Assembly: GCA_050011095.1 (NCBI GenBank)
Contig: JBEKJU010000213.1
Coordinates: 1-6,478, forward strand
Direction of reading: 5' to 3'
Origin: JBEKJU01 sp050011095
Lineage (GTDB): Bacteria; Desulfobacterota; Syntrophorhabdia; Syntrophorhabdales; WCHB1-27
Length of the DNA: 6,478 bases
Each line of letters begins with the position of its first letter. Positions within the stretch are counted from its first letter, which is position 1. Positions 1-5,722 of this stretch are shown piece by piece. The notes below the pieces were generated by a model. It did no database searches, was not told the origin of the DNA, and worked only from the letters and a program-made list of their open reading frames with translations. The position numbers were made by a program, and so were the translations under genes.

Positions 1-139
1 GACACCCACTTCGCGCGACCCACTGTGTGGGTACCCCGCGGTCGCCCCCTCTGCGGGCAAAGCCACGACCCGCAAGCGGGTGCCCCGAGACTCCCTGCTC
101 AAAGACTCGCTCCGCTCGTTGTTTTGGATACCCTGCTGC

Positions 140-286
140 TTGGAAGGTGTGAAAAAATCGCCTTTTTGTCGTCACCCCGGCGAAAGCCGGGGTCCAGGCA
201 GTCCACAAGTGAGGGAAAATACTGGATTCCGGCGTCCGCCGGAATGACGGAAAAGGGTCGCCAGTTAATTTTGTCACACGTTCTTG
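140..286. mobile_element. MITE-like element inserted in repeat copy A
   Basis: Non-coding element of about 141 bp. Its ends are imperfect inverted repeats: GAAGGTGTGAAAAAAT at 143-158 and, reading the other strand from 283 to 268, GAACGTGTGACAAAAT (14 of 16 match). It is flanked by TTG at 140-142 and 284-286, a likely 3-bp target duplication (CTTG, 4 bp, is an alternative reading). Removing it and one TTG restores the perfect palindrome CCCTGCTG-CTTG-CAGCAGGG, which is intact (loop CTTC) in copy B at 3149-3168. Inside are two opposed 27-base palindromic arms at 171-197 and 222-248. No transposase is encoded, so it would need to be mobilised in trans. The family is unknown to me. Confidence 0.75.
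171..248. repeat. Paired CCGGCG-type palindromic arms inside the element
   Basis: The left arm (171-197) reads GTCACCCCGGCG-AAA-GCCGG and continues GGTCCAG. The right arm (222-248) on the opposite strand reads GTCATTCCGGCG-GAC-GCCGG and continues AATCCAG. Each arm is itself a hairpin, and the two arms are inverted to each other, with 24 bases between. The paired changes CC/GG to TT/AA keep the hairpin pairing. Similar dispersed palindromes are common in proteobacterial and Nitrospirota-like genomes (general knowledge). Confidence 0.8.
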
Positions 287-390
287 CAGCAGGGTCATTT
301 ATTCCCCGCGCTCATCGCGATTCGCCCCCTTCATCCGCGCATCGTCCGCCGCCCCGCATACCCTCCGGGTGACCCCGTGGGTGGTGGCCT

Positions 391-1920
391 TTACCGGGCC
401 CCCGTATCAATGAGTCTTTCGCACATGGCGTCCTCCAGGGATCGGATGGCGGCGGGAGGGGCGAGACAGTTGTTGGTCATGATGGAAAAGGCTACCAGCC
501 GGCCGTGCCGGTCCGGCAGGTAGCCGCTCAGGGAGACCGTGTGGGCGAGGGTGCCCGTTTTCGCCCTTATTTTCCCCTCGGCCCCGGTGTCCCTCATGCG
601 CCTCACGAGGGTGCCGTCAACCCCCGCCACGGGCAGGGACCGGTAGAAATACCCGAAATAGGGATGGGTGGACATGTAGTCCAGGAGGTCCACCACCTGC
701 TCGGGGCTCACGAGGTTGAGGCGCGAGAGGCCCGAGCCATCGTATATGCCGAGGGAATCCGGCGGAATTCCCATGGCGGCGAGGGATTCCTTCATTGCCT
801 CTATTGCCCGTTCGGTCGTGCCCCGGCCCCCGTGGGCGGCCGCCCCGAGTGTCCGGAAGAGGAGTTCGGCGTAAAGGTTCCGGCTCTGTTTGTTCGTCTC
901 CTCAATGATGCGGGCCAAAGGCGCCGACCGGTGGGAGAAAAGGGGCCTCATGGAGTCGTAAGCGGGAGCGGCCTCGTCGCTGCCCCTCGCGATTGCCCTG
1001 CCTTCCACCTTGATCCCCTTTCGCTCGAAGACCTCCTTGAGCACGGTCACGGCGTAGAGGGTGGGGTTACCCACGGCAAGGCGGATGCGCCACGGAGGGT
1101 CGGCCTCGCCCATCCGGCCCGACAGGGTGATCGTGGCCGAGCCAAAGCGGCGCCGGGCGACGATCTCCGTCCCCTTCCCGGCAGAGGTCGCCACCTGGTT
1201 CCTTATCGTCAGGTACGCGGTCTCCGGGTTCACCGCGATCCGCGGCGCTTGCCCAGTGCGCGATCCGGGCGATAGGCTCACCTCGACGCAATTGTCGTTG
1301 AAGGAGAGGGCGCTCACGCGGGCCGAATGGCAGGCGAGTTCGTCGTCCCACGCCCAGCCGCGGCCGAGGTCCCCGTCGTCGAAGAGACCCGCGTCGCCGA
1401 CGAGGTCGCCCCTTATCTCCCGTATGCCCTGCTGCACTAGTTGGTCGGCCCATTTTTCGAATATTGCCTCCGCCCTCCCGTGGAACCGCTCCGAAATTGT
1501 CGGGTCCCCGCTTCCCCTGACGACGAGGTCACCCGCCAGGATGCCTTTTTCCACGGGGCCTCCCGCGTACAGGTTCGTGACATACGTGAAGTCGGGTCCC
1601 AATCTGACCAGGGCGACGGCAGTCGTGAAAAGCTTCATGTTCGAGGCAGGGACAAAAAGCTTTCCCCCGTTTTTTTGAAAGAGGGTCCTGCCGGTGGCGA
1701 GGGACCTAACGGAGATACCCCAGAGGGCGCCCGTTGCCTCGGGGCTGTCGAGGAGCGCATCGAGGCCGTCCTTCGATTGCCCAATAGCGATGGCGGACCC
1801 GGACGCGGAAGCGGCCTCTTCGTCCGGCGCGTGATCCAGGATCGGCGAAGGTGCACAGGCGTTCGAGGCGAGTTGGATGGCAAGGAGCAGGAGGACGAGG
1901 GCCCCTACGGGGCCCTTCAT
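391..1920 (-). CDS. dacB: D-alanyl-D-alanine carboxypeptidase/endopeptidase, PBP4 family
   Basis: Periplasmic penicillin-binding protein of class C (peptidase family S13). It cleaves the terminal D-Ala from pentapeptides and/or D-Ala-mDAP cross-links during peptidoglycan remodelling. The 509 residues match the usual 450-520. Residues 1-23 form a Sec signal peptide with a leucine-rich core; Cys22 follows S-N-A, a poor lipobox, so lipoprotein status is doubtful. A linker of about 40 residues rich in Ala, Ser and acidic residues follows. All three active-site motifs are present: S93-N-M-K96 (nucleophile Ser93), S346-R-N348 and K454-T-G456, plus the PBP4-typical DGSGLSR at 394-400. The start is fixed by the ATGA overlap with the stop codon of the upstream dehydrogenase gene, implying translational coupling. 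I see no clear intrinsic terminator after the TAA stop. Confidence 0.93.
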   Translation of the reverse strand: MKGPVGALVLLLLAIQLASNACAPSPILDHAPDEEAASASGSAIAIGQSKDGLDALLDSPEATGALWGISVRSLATGRTLFQKNGGKLFVPASNMKLFTTAVALVRLGPDFTYVTNLYAGGPVEKGILAGDLVVRGSGDPTISERFHGRAEAIFEKWADQLVQQGIREIRGDLVGDAGLFDDGDLGRGWAWDDELACHSARVSALSFNDNCVEVSLSPGSRTGQAPRIAVNPETAYLTIRNQVATSAGKGTEIVARRRFGSATITLSGRMGEADPPWRIRLAVGNPTLYAVTVLKEVFERKGIKVEGRAIARGSDEAAPAYDSMRPLFSHRSAPLARIIEETNKQSRNLYAELLFRTLGAAAHGGRGTTERAIEAMKESLAAMGIPPDSLGIYDGSGLSRLNLVSPEQVVDLLDYMSTHPYFGYFYRSLPVAGVDGTLVRRMRDTGAEGKIRAKTGTLAHTVSLSGYLPDRHGRLVAFSIMTNNCLAPPAAIRSLEDAMCERLIDTGAR

Positions 1921-2888
1921 GTCCCTGCCCTGAAATCGAGGAGGACCTTGAGGCTATCCTTCCTCTTTGCGCGTTCGAAGGCGAAAAGGGCCTCATCGAA
2001 CGGATAGACCGCCGATACGAGGGGCTTCACGTTCACCCGTCCCGAGGCGAGGGCCCGGATGGCCGGCCCGAAGGGCCCGCACCGCGATCCCACCAGCGTG
2101 ACCTCGTCTATGACCGCCTTCGTCAGGTTCATCTCCCACCTGTCATGAACGGTGCTCTTCAATACGACCGTTCCCCGCGGCTTCACGAGATCGAGGGCCG
2201 TTTCAAGCCCATTCGGGGAACCCGTCGCCTCGATGACGACGTCGTAGGCCCGTTCTTCCACACGCCCTTCAGCCCCAACGGTCCTGATGTTCCCGGCCGC
2301 CGCGATCGCGAGCTTTGCCTCGTGCCTGCCGCTCAGCGTGACATTTCCGCCATACTGATTGAGAACGAAGGCAGCGAGCAGGCCGAGTCTGCCGTCACCG
2401 AGCACAAGAATGGTGTCGGTCGGCTTCACGTGCACCTGCTCCGCCACCTCGAAGGCCGCCGCCAGAGGCTCCGCGAAGACCATATCTTCATCGGCCGAGT
2501 CGTCCGGGAGCCCCCACAGGTTCCTTACGGGAAGCGTGAGGTATTCGGCGAAGGCGCCGTCCCTGCCTGATATGCCCAGGGTCGACCTTCCCGGACAATG
2601 TCTCTCCATGCCCTTTGCGCAGTATTCGCACACGCCGCACCCGCAGTTTATCTCGCCGACCACCCGCTTGCCCACAAGGCCGGAGCCTGCCCCGTTCACC
2701 CGCTCCACGACGCCGACAAACTCGTGGCCGGGAATGCCTGTGAAGTCCTTATATCCCTTCAGGATCTCCAGATCGGTGCCGCAGACGCCGGCCATGAGCA
2801 CCCGGATGAGGGCCTCGTTCTTGCCGGGCTCGGGCAGGGGCGCGTCTGACTGGAGGCGGAGAGAGCCGTCGAAATAGAGCGCCTTCAT
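1917..2888 (-). CDS. Zinc-dependent medium-chain dehydrogenase (alcohol/threonine dehydrogenase-like)
   Basis: Cytosolic NAD(P)-dependent oxidoreductase of the MDR superfamily; the substrate is unknown. It has 323 residues from the ATG at 2888. The N-terminal GroES-like domain carries probable catalytic zinc ligands Cys36 (GVCGTD), His55 (GHEF) and Glu140 (AEP), and a structural-zinc set Cys84, Cys87, Cys90 and Cys98. The Rossmann fold has G164-D-G-R-L-G169. The second strand ends SGRHEAK with no acidic residue at its tip, which hints at NADP rather than NAD (inference). The frame stays open to an in-frame TTG at 2927, but homology begins at MKALYF and GGTAAGG lies a suitable distance before the ATG. 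It is the first gene of a two-gene operon with dacB. Sorbitol, threonine or other polyol dehydrogenase remain possible. Confidence 0.9.
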   Translation of the reverse strand: MKALYFDGSLRLQSDAPLPEPGKNEALIRVLMAGVCGTDLEILKGYKDFTGIPGHEFVGVVERVNGAGSGLVGKRVVGEINCGCGVCEYCAKGMERHCPGRSTLGISGRDGAFAEYLTLPVRNLWGLPDDSADEDMVFAEPLAAAFEVAEQVHVKPTDTILVLGDGRLGLLAAFVLNQYGGNVTLSGRHEAKLAIAAAGNIRTVGAEGRVEERAYDVVIEATGSPNGLETALDLVKPRGTVVLKSTVHDRWEMNLTKAVIDEVTLVGSRCGPFGPAIRALASGRVNVKPLVSAVYPFDEALFAFERAKRKDSLKVLLDFRAGT

Positions 2889-2955
2889 ATCGACGTCTAC
2901 CTTACCACGGCAATATCCGACAGGCAACAGAAAAGGCGCTCGGTATCAACTTGCG

Positions 2956-2985
2956 GATTCCCTGCAGCTTGCTGCAGGGAGAATC
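2956..2985. repeat. Strong palindrome with CTTG loop
   Basis: CCCTGCAG (2960-2967), loop CTTG (2968-2971) and CTGCAGGG (2972-2979) form a perfect 8-bp stem. It extends outward through T2959-A2980 and, after a GA bulge, GAT/ATC. The loop and the CCCTGC/GCAGGG edges match the hairpin in repeat copies A and B, so it is probably a diverged member of the same family. It lies about 70 bases upstream of the dehydrogenase start and has no T-run, so it does not look like a terminator. Confidence 0.65.
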
Positions 2986-3006
2986 TCTTTCCGCTTCGCT
3001 CCGCCG

Positions 3007-3179
3007 GCAATTATTGGGACACCCACTTCGCGCGACCCACTGTGTGGGTACCCCGCGGTCGCCCCTTTACGGGCAAAGCCACGACCCGCAAGCGGGTGCC
3101 CCGAGACTCCCCCTGCTCAAAGACTCACTCCGCTCGTTGTTTTGGATACCCTGCTGCTTCCAGCAGGGTCATTTATTCC
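3007..3179 (+). repeat. Intergenic repeat, copy B, uninterrupted
   Basis: Direct-orientation copy of the repeat at 1-305, lacking the inserted element. It begins near GCAATTATTGGG (3007-3018), a motif shared with copy C near 5946. It contains three hairpins: ACCCAC-TGT-GTGGGT (3035-3049), ACCCGC-AA-GCGGGT (3084-3097) and CCCTGCTG-CTTC-CAGCAGGG (3149-3168). Homology to copy A stops after TCATTTATTCC at 3179. No coding potential is evident. Copies A and B flank the dacB-dehydrogenase operon as direct repeats about 3.0 kb apart. Confidence 0.85.
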
Positions 3180-3209
3180 GGACAAATGTGGCGCTTACAG
3201 CAAAAACAT

Positions 3210-3239
3210 TTCTCACTTCCCCTCTTCCTTTGCTATAAT
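3210..3239 (+). promoter_or_regulatory. Extended -10 sigma-70 promoter for the DUF2934 transcript
   Basis: A perfect TATAAT (3234-3239) is preceded by TG one base upstream (3231-3232), an extended -10. A moderate -35, TTCTCA (3210-3215; 4 of 6), sits at 18-bp spacing. The predicted transcription start is near 3246, about 180 bases before the DUF2934 start codon. The surrounding AT-rich stretch contrasts with the GC-rich window. Confidence 0.7.
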
Positions 3240-3298
3240 AGCGACAGGGAACAGACCGGTCCTGGTGGTTGCGTGAAGCGGATGGCGAGGGGGCCGGT

Positions 3299-3335
3299 GG
3301 CGGAGGACCTGAGCCTCAGTTCCGCCCGCCTTTTT
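3299..3335 (+). terminator. Intrinsic terminator in the DUF2934 leader
   Basis: The 5' side is GGCGG (3299-3303), GGA (3305-3307), CTGA (3309-3312). The loop is GCC. The 3' side is TCAG (3316-3319), TCC (3321-3323), CCGCC (3326-3330). TTTTT (3331-3335) follows directly. That gives 12 base pairs with small bulges and a T-run immediately after the stem. It lies before the coding region, so it would act as an sRNA terminator or attenuator rather than an operon end. Confidence 0.65.
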
Positions 3336-3415
3336 CGGCGTGCGAAAGAGAAACGTACGGAGTGGCGCGGACATTGGTGATAACACAGGATGGCCGTTTG
3401 TTTCGAAAATCTTCC

Positions 3416-3422
3416 GGGAGGG
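3416..3422 (+). promoter_or_regulatory. Ribosome binding site for the DUF2934 gene
   Basis: GGGAGGG lies five bases before the ATG at 3428 and fixes this start. Confidence 0.75.
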
Positions 3423-3427
3423 CGTGA

Positions 3428-3724
3428 ATGGACCTGCATGAGAAAATCGCGGTAGTTGCATACGAGCTATTTGAAAGGGACGGTTCGCAGCACGGGAAAG
3501 ACACGGAGCATTGGCTTGAGGCGGAGAGGATCGTATTGGCCGGGCACGCCGCCGGGGAAGAGAAGGCCGGGACGAGGCAGACGGAAAAGACCCCCCTGCC
3601 AAAGGAAGAATCGACCGGGACGGCCCCGACAGGCAGGAAGAAACAGGCCCGGCCGGAAGGCGAACCTCCGTCGCCGGCTGGAGGCCGGGGAAAGAAGGTT
3701 CCAGCCGGGGGACGGGTCAAATAA
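3428..3724 (+). CDS. DUF2934 domain protein with basic, disordered tail
   Basis: Small 98-residue protein. Residues 1-37 match the DUF2934 pattern: the IAVVAYELFERDG stretch, H22-G23, then W29 and A32-E33 in HWLEAE. The family is widespread in bacteria and its function is unknown to me. Residues 45-98 are low-complexity, rich in Gly, Pro, Lys, Arg and Glu, with no hydrophobic segment; they are probably disordered, and the lysines and arginines could contact nucleic acid (inference). The gene is monocistronic and convergent with the CDP-alcohol phosphatidyltransferase gene 29 bases downstream. Expression probably depends on the promoter at 3210-3239 and on read-through of the leader terminator. 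Confidence 0.85.
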   Translation: MDLHEKIAVVAYELFERDGSQHGKDTEHWLEAERIVLAGHAAGEEKAGTRQTEKTPLPKEESTGTAPTGRKKQARPEGEPPSPAGGRGKKVPAGGRVK

Positions 3725-3734
3725 TAGGTCCCCC
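3707..3734. terminator. Weak inverted repeat between convergent genes
   Basis: GGGGGAC (3707-3713) and GTCCCCC (3728-3734) form a perfect 7-bp inverted repeat with a 14-base loop that contains the DUF2934 stop codon. There is no T-run on either strand. Its position between convergent genes suggests transcript-end formation, but this is a weak call. Confidence 0.25.
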
Positions 3735-3753
3735 ATCCGCCGCCCGCTGCCGG

Positions 3754-4965
3754 TCACGCGTTTGCGCGCCTGCCACGGCGGCGGATGTCGAAAAGGAAAA
3801 GGACGAGGGCAAACACGTAGACGCCCACGGTCGTAGCGAAGAGAAACCAGTCGAGGCGGCCCGCGAGGGCCAGGAGCACGACGAGGTACGCAAAGTCCCG
3901 ATTTACGAGGAGCCCGGCCAGCCATGGCGCCTCTGCCGATCCCTGTTCTTCCGGCCCGTGGCCCATGAGCCGGTGGACTGTGAGGGCGCAAAGGCCGAAG
4001 CCTATAAGGAGGAAGCCCAGGGCTTCGAGATAGACCGGGTCCTGGGCCGTGCGGGAGAGGCCGAGGGCTATCCCGAGGAAAATCGCGACGTGCACGACAT
4101 TGTCGCCCACTATATCGAAATAATGGCCGGAAACGGTCTCCCGCAGCGTGAGTCGCGCAACTTCGCCATCCACGCCATCGAGAATCGTGGACGCAAGAAA
4201 AAGGAGACTGCCGAGCACTTGCATCGCGTATGAGCCCGTCCCGAGAAAAAAGGCGCCCGCGAGCCCGACGATGAGGGTGAAGAGGGTGACCCCATTGGGC
4301 GTGACGGGTGTCTTCGCGAGCCGCCTTGAGATGAAGCGGGAAATTGGCCGATGAATGGATCGGGACATCAGGCTGTCGGTTTGCGCGGTCGCAACACCGA
4401 GCGCCCGGAGCAGGGACGCCTCCGCACCCCTCGTCCCTTCTCTCCCATCTCCCATCAGAACGGGAAGACCGGACGCGATCCTGACCCGCTCCATTTCGGC
4501 CCCGGCCGCGAAAGCCGATGGAGCATCCGACCACATGGTGCCGAGAAGATGGACGAGCTGGTCCGACTTGACCACGTAGACCGGCTCCCCCGGAGGGTCC
4601 TCACCCCCCTTTCCGTCATAGGACCAATAAGCGCCCTCATTTCGGTCGCCCGCCTCCAGCAGCTTCTGGAGCGACCATCTGTCGATCACGTGATCCGCCC
4701 GCATCACGAGTACCCGATCACCCTTGATGAGGCCCACTTTATCCGTAATGGCGCCGATTGTCGAGGTGTCGGCAATGAGGTGGATTGCATCGGCCGGGAT
4801 GAGATCGGAGAGGACCTGCCGGAGGGACCTGTCGCGACCCAGAACGTGAACCCCGTCGAGGCCGAGCCGGCGCGCCGCTAGCACGAGGCGCCGGACGGCC
4901 GGCACGCCAAAAACAGGACGGAGACCGTTCTGCCCGCGCGCGACAATGAAGGCCGCCTTGACCAT
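3754..4965 (-). CDS. Nucleotidyltransferase-like/CDP-alcohol phosphatidyltransferase fusion
   Basis: A 403-residue membrane enzyme. Residues 1-190 resemble a sugar- or alcohol-phosphate nucleotidyltransferase fold: KAAFIVARGQNGLRP in place of the usual LAAG-x-G-x-R loop, GVPAVRRLVLAARRLG, and RADHVID at 89-95 with a possible metal-binding Asp91. Residues 200-400 are a CDP-alcohol phosphatidyltransferase domain with the complete motif D263, D266-G267, A270-R271, G280, D284, D288. About six hydrophobic segments surround it, and VTPNGVT (221-227) leads into the first. The catalytic domain transfers a phosphoalcohol from a CDP-alcohol to an acceptor hydroxyl. This order recalls inositol-phosphate cytidylyltransferase/di-inositol-phosphate synthase fusions, but the substrates are unknown. 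It lies 106 bases downstream of hpnM. No Shine-Dalgarno is visible, and the ATG sits almost at the +1 of a good promoter. Confidence 0.85.
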   Translation of the reverse strand: MVKAAFIVARGQNGLRPVFGVPAVRRLVLAARRLGLDGVHVLGRDRSLRQVLSDLIPADAIHLIADTSTIGAITDKVGLIKGDRVLVMRADHVIDRWSLQKLLEAGDRNEGAYWSYDGKGGEDPPGEPVYVVKSDQLVHLLGTMWSDAPSAFAAGAEMERVRIASGLPVLMGDGREGTRGAEASLLRALGVATAQTDSLMSRSIHRPISRFISRRLAKTPVTPNGVTLFTLIVGLAGAFFLGTGSYAMQVLGSLLFLASTILDGVDGEVARLTLRETVSGHYFDIVGDNVVHVAIFLGIALGLSRTAQDPVYLEALGFLLIGFGLCALTVHRLMGHGPEEQGSAEAPWLAGLLVNRDFAYLVVLLALAGRLDWFLFATTVGVYVFALVLFLFDIRRRGRRANA

Positions 4966-4970
4966 GCCTA

Positions 4971-4999
4971 ATACTATGGGAAGCGGGTGGGGAAGTCAA
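4971..4999 (-). promoter_or_regulatory. Sigma-70-like promoter abutting the fusion gene's start codon
   Basis: On the minus strand, TTGACT (4999-4994; 5 of 6 to consensus) is followed by a 17-bp spacer and TAGTAT (4976-4971; 4 of 6). The start codon (4965-4963) comes five bases after the -10, so transcription would begin at or next to the ATG. That predicts a leaderless mRNA and fits the missing Shine-Dalgarno. It would uncouple the fusion gene from hpnM. Confidence 0.5.
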
Positions 5000-5071
5000 G
5001 CGGGAAAGCCCTTTTTCGGCGTAGCGGCGATGGGACGGCCCGTCCTGCCCGGTCGTCCGGAGACGGCCGGA

Positions 5072-5686
5072 CTAGGTTGCCTTATCCATGGCCTCTCGCT
5101 GGAGCTTCATCTTCTTGAGGAGGCTCTGGTAGGATTCCTGCTTGATGATCCGGGAGAAACTCTTCTCGTAGTTTCCGACGATGCTCACACCGTCTATCGA
5201 CACGTCCCTGACCCTCAATCTCCCTTGCGCCTGCATGAGAAAATAGTCGACCGGTATCTCTTCATTCACCCGCTGTATAAGGGTCTTCACTGTCGCCCTG
5301 TCCTGTCCGCCGTCCTCACTCACGTAAACGATCTTTTCCTTTTTCAGGAAGTCGAGCACCAGCCGCGTGTATGAATCGAGAAACAGGTCCTGGAAAATCG
5401 ATTTGAACTCCGAGCGCTTCGCCCCGTCCAGATTGTTCCACTGCTGTCCCAGGGCCTGCCGCGCCATATCGTCGAAATTGAAATTTGCGAGAATCACCTT
5501 CTTGACGCCGGCCTTCCTCGTTGCCCGCGACTCCTGCCCCTGAAGCTCGGGATTCGACTGGATAATCATCACGTCATCGAGCATTTTCCTCACCACATCG
5601 GTGGGTGTTCCCGCCGATGCCACGGCCTGGCCAAGGATCACCCAGAGTCCGGCCAGCACGAGCCCCAGGGCTGTTCTTGCTTTCAT
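5072..5686 (-). CDS. hpnM: HpnM, MlaC/Ttg2D-family periplasmic lipid carrier
   Basis: A 204-residue periplasmic protein of the MlaC (toluene-tolerance Ttg2D) family; members bind lipids and ferry them across the periplasm. The HpnM branch is associated with hopanoid loci. Residues 1-25 are a Sec signal peptide, with probable cleavage after ASA. Family hallmarks are NFNFDDMARQALGQQW (68-83), an Asp/Glu-rich central region with YFLMQAQGRLRVRDVSIDG (148-166), then GVSIVGNYEKSFSRII (166-181) and a helical C-terminus. AGGAGG lies four bases before the ATG. The neighbouring hpnN fragment supports HpnM over a generic MlaC. No Mla ABC components are visible in the window. Confidence 0.85.
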   Translation of the reverse strand: MKARTALGLVLAGLWVILGQAVASAGTPTDVVRKMLDDVMIIQSNPELQGQESRATRKAGVKKVILANFNFDDMARQALGQQWNNLDGAKRSEFKSIFQDLFLDSYTRLVLDFLKKEKIVYVSEDGGQDRATVKTLIQRVNEEIPVDYFLMQAQGRLRVRDVSIDGVSIVGNYEKSFSRIIKQESYQSLLKKMKLQREAMDKAT

Positions 5687-5690
5687 GGTT

Positions 5691-5697
5691 CCTCCTC
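5691..5697 (-). promoter_or_regulatory. Ribosome binding site of hpnM
   Basis: The minus strand reads GAGGAGG, four bases before the ATG at 5686. It is the strongest Shine-Dalgarno in the window. Confidence 0.8.
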
Positions 5698-5722
5698 ATA
5701 ACGTCGCTTATCTTCGTGCAAT

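Larger units (their letters stand above)
1..305 (+). repeat. Intergenic repeat, copy A, interrupted by a small mobile element
   Basis: Positions 1-142 and 287-305 align with 3018-3179 at all but a handful of positions (a few substitutions and two short length changes in C-runs). The repeat may extend beyond the left window edge. It holds small hairpins: ACCCAC-TGT-GTGGGT at 18-32, and an arm CCCTGCTG (131-138) whose partner CAGCAGGG lies at 287-294. In copy B these arms are only four bases apart, so the 144 extra bases here are an insertion. Short open frames across the repeat are low-complexity and not believable as genes. From 306 to 390 I see no further structure before the dacB stop codon. 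Confidence 0.85.
3246..3427 (+). ncRNA. Candidate structured leader or small RNA upstream of DUF2934
   Basis: From the predicted start near 3246 to the T-run ending at 3335 is about 90 nt, a typical small-RNA size. The rest of the leader to 3427 adds a hairpin CGTGCG-N9-CGTACG (3339-3359, one G-U pair) and the ribosome binding site. It could be a free-standing terminated sRNA, a riboswitch- or attenuator-type leader of the DUF2934 gene, or simply an untranslated region with a chance terminator. I compared it by eye with common riboswitch and housekeeping RNA signatures (c-di-GMP, cobalamin, fluoride, SRP, RNase P, tmRNA) and recognised none. Confidence 0.4.

Noticed and set aside
25..372. Short plus-strand open frames across repeat copy A, and the similar ones in copy B (2951-3380)
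   Set aside because: The frames follow the repeat and its hairpins, change between copies through small length differences, and have no ribosome binding site or domain.
505..2570. Long plus-strand open frames opposite dacB and the dehydrogenase gene
   Set aside because: They are antisense to genes with complete catalytic motifs, have Arg/Gly/Pro-rich compositions typical of GC-rich shadow frames, and match no recognisable domain.
2889..2927. Upstream TTG at 2927 as the dehydrogenase start
   Set aside because: The extra 13 residues (from MPVGYC) do not fit the family's N-terminus, whereas the ATG at 2888 begins directly at the first beta strand.
2889..2950. Sigma-70 promoter for the dehydrogenase-dacB operon
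   Set aside because: TTGATA and GATATT-like boxes exist on the minus strand but not at 16-18 bp spacing, so no convincing promoter could be named.
1..3179. CRISPR array or clustered spacers from the repeated hairpins
   Set aside because: The repeats are long, few and unevenly spaced, with no regular spacers and no cas genes.
3467..4534. A 355-codon minus-strand open frame overlapping the fusion gene and DUF2934
   Set aside because: It is extremely Arg/Pro-rich, with no domain. It overlaps the fusion gene in another frame and runs antisense through DUF2934.
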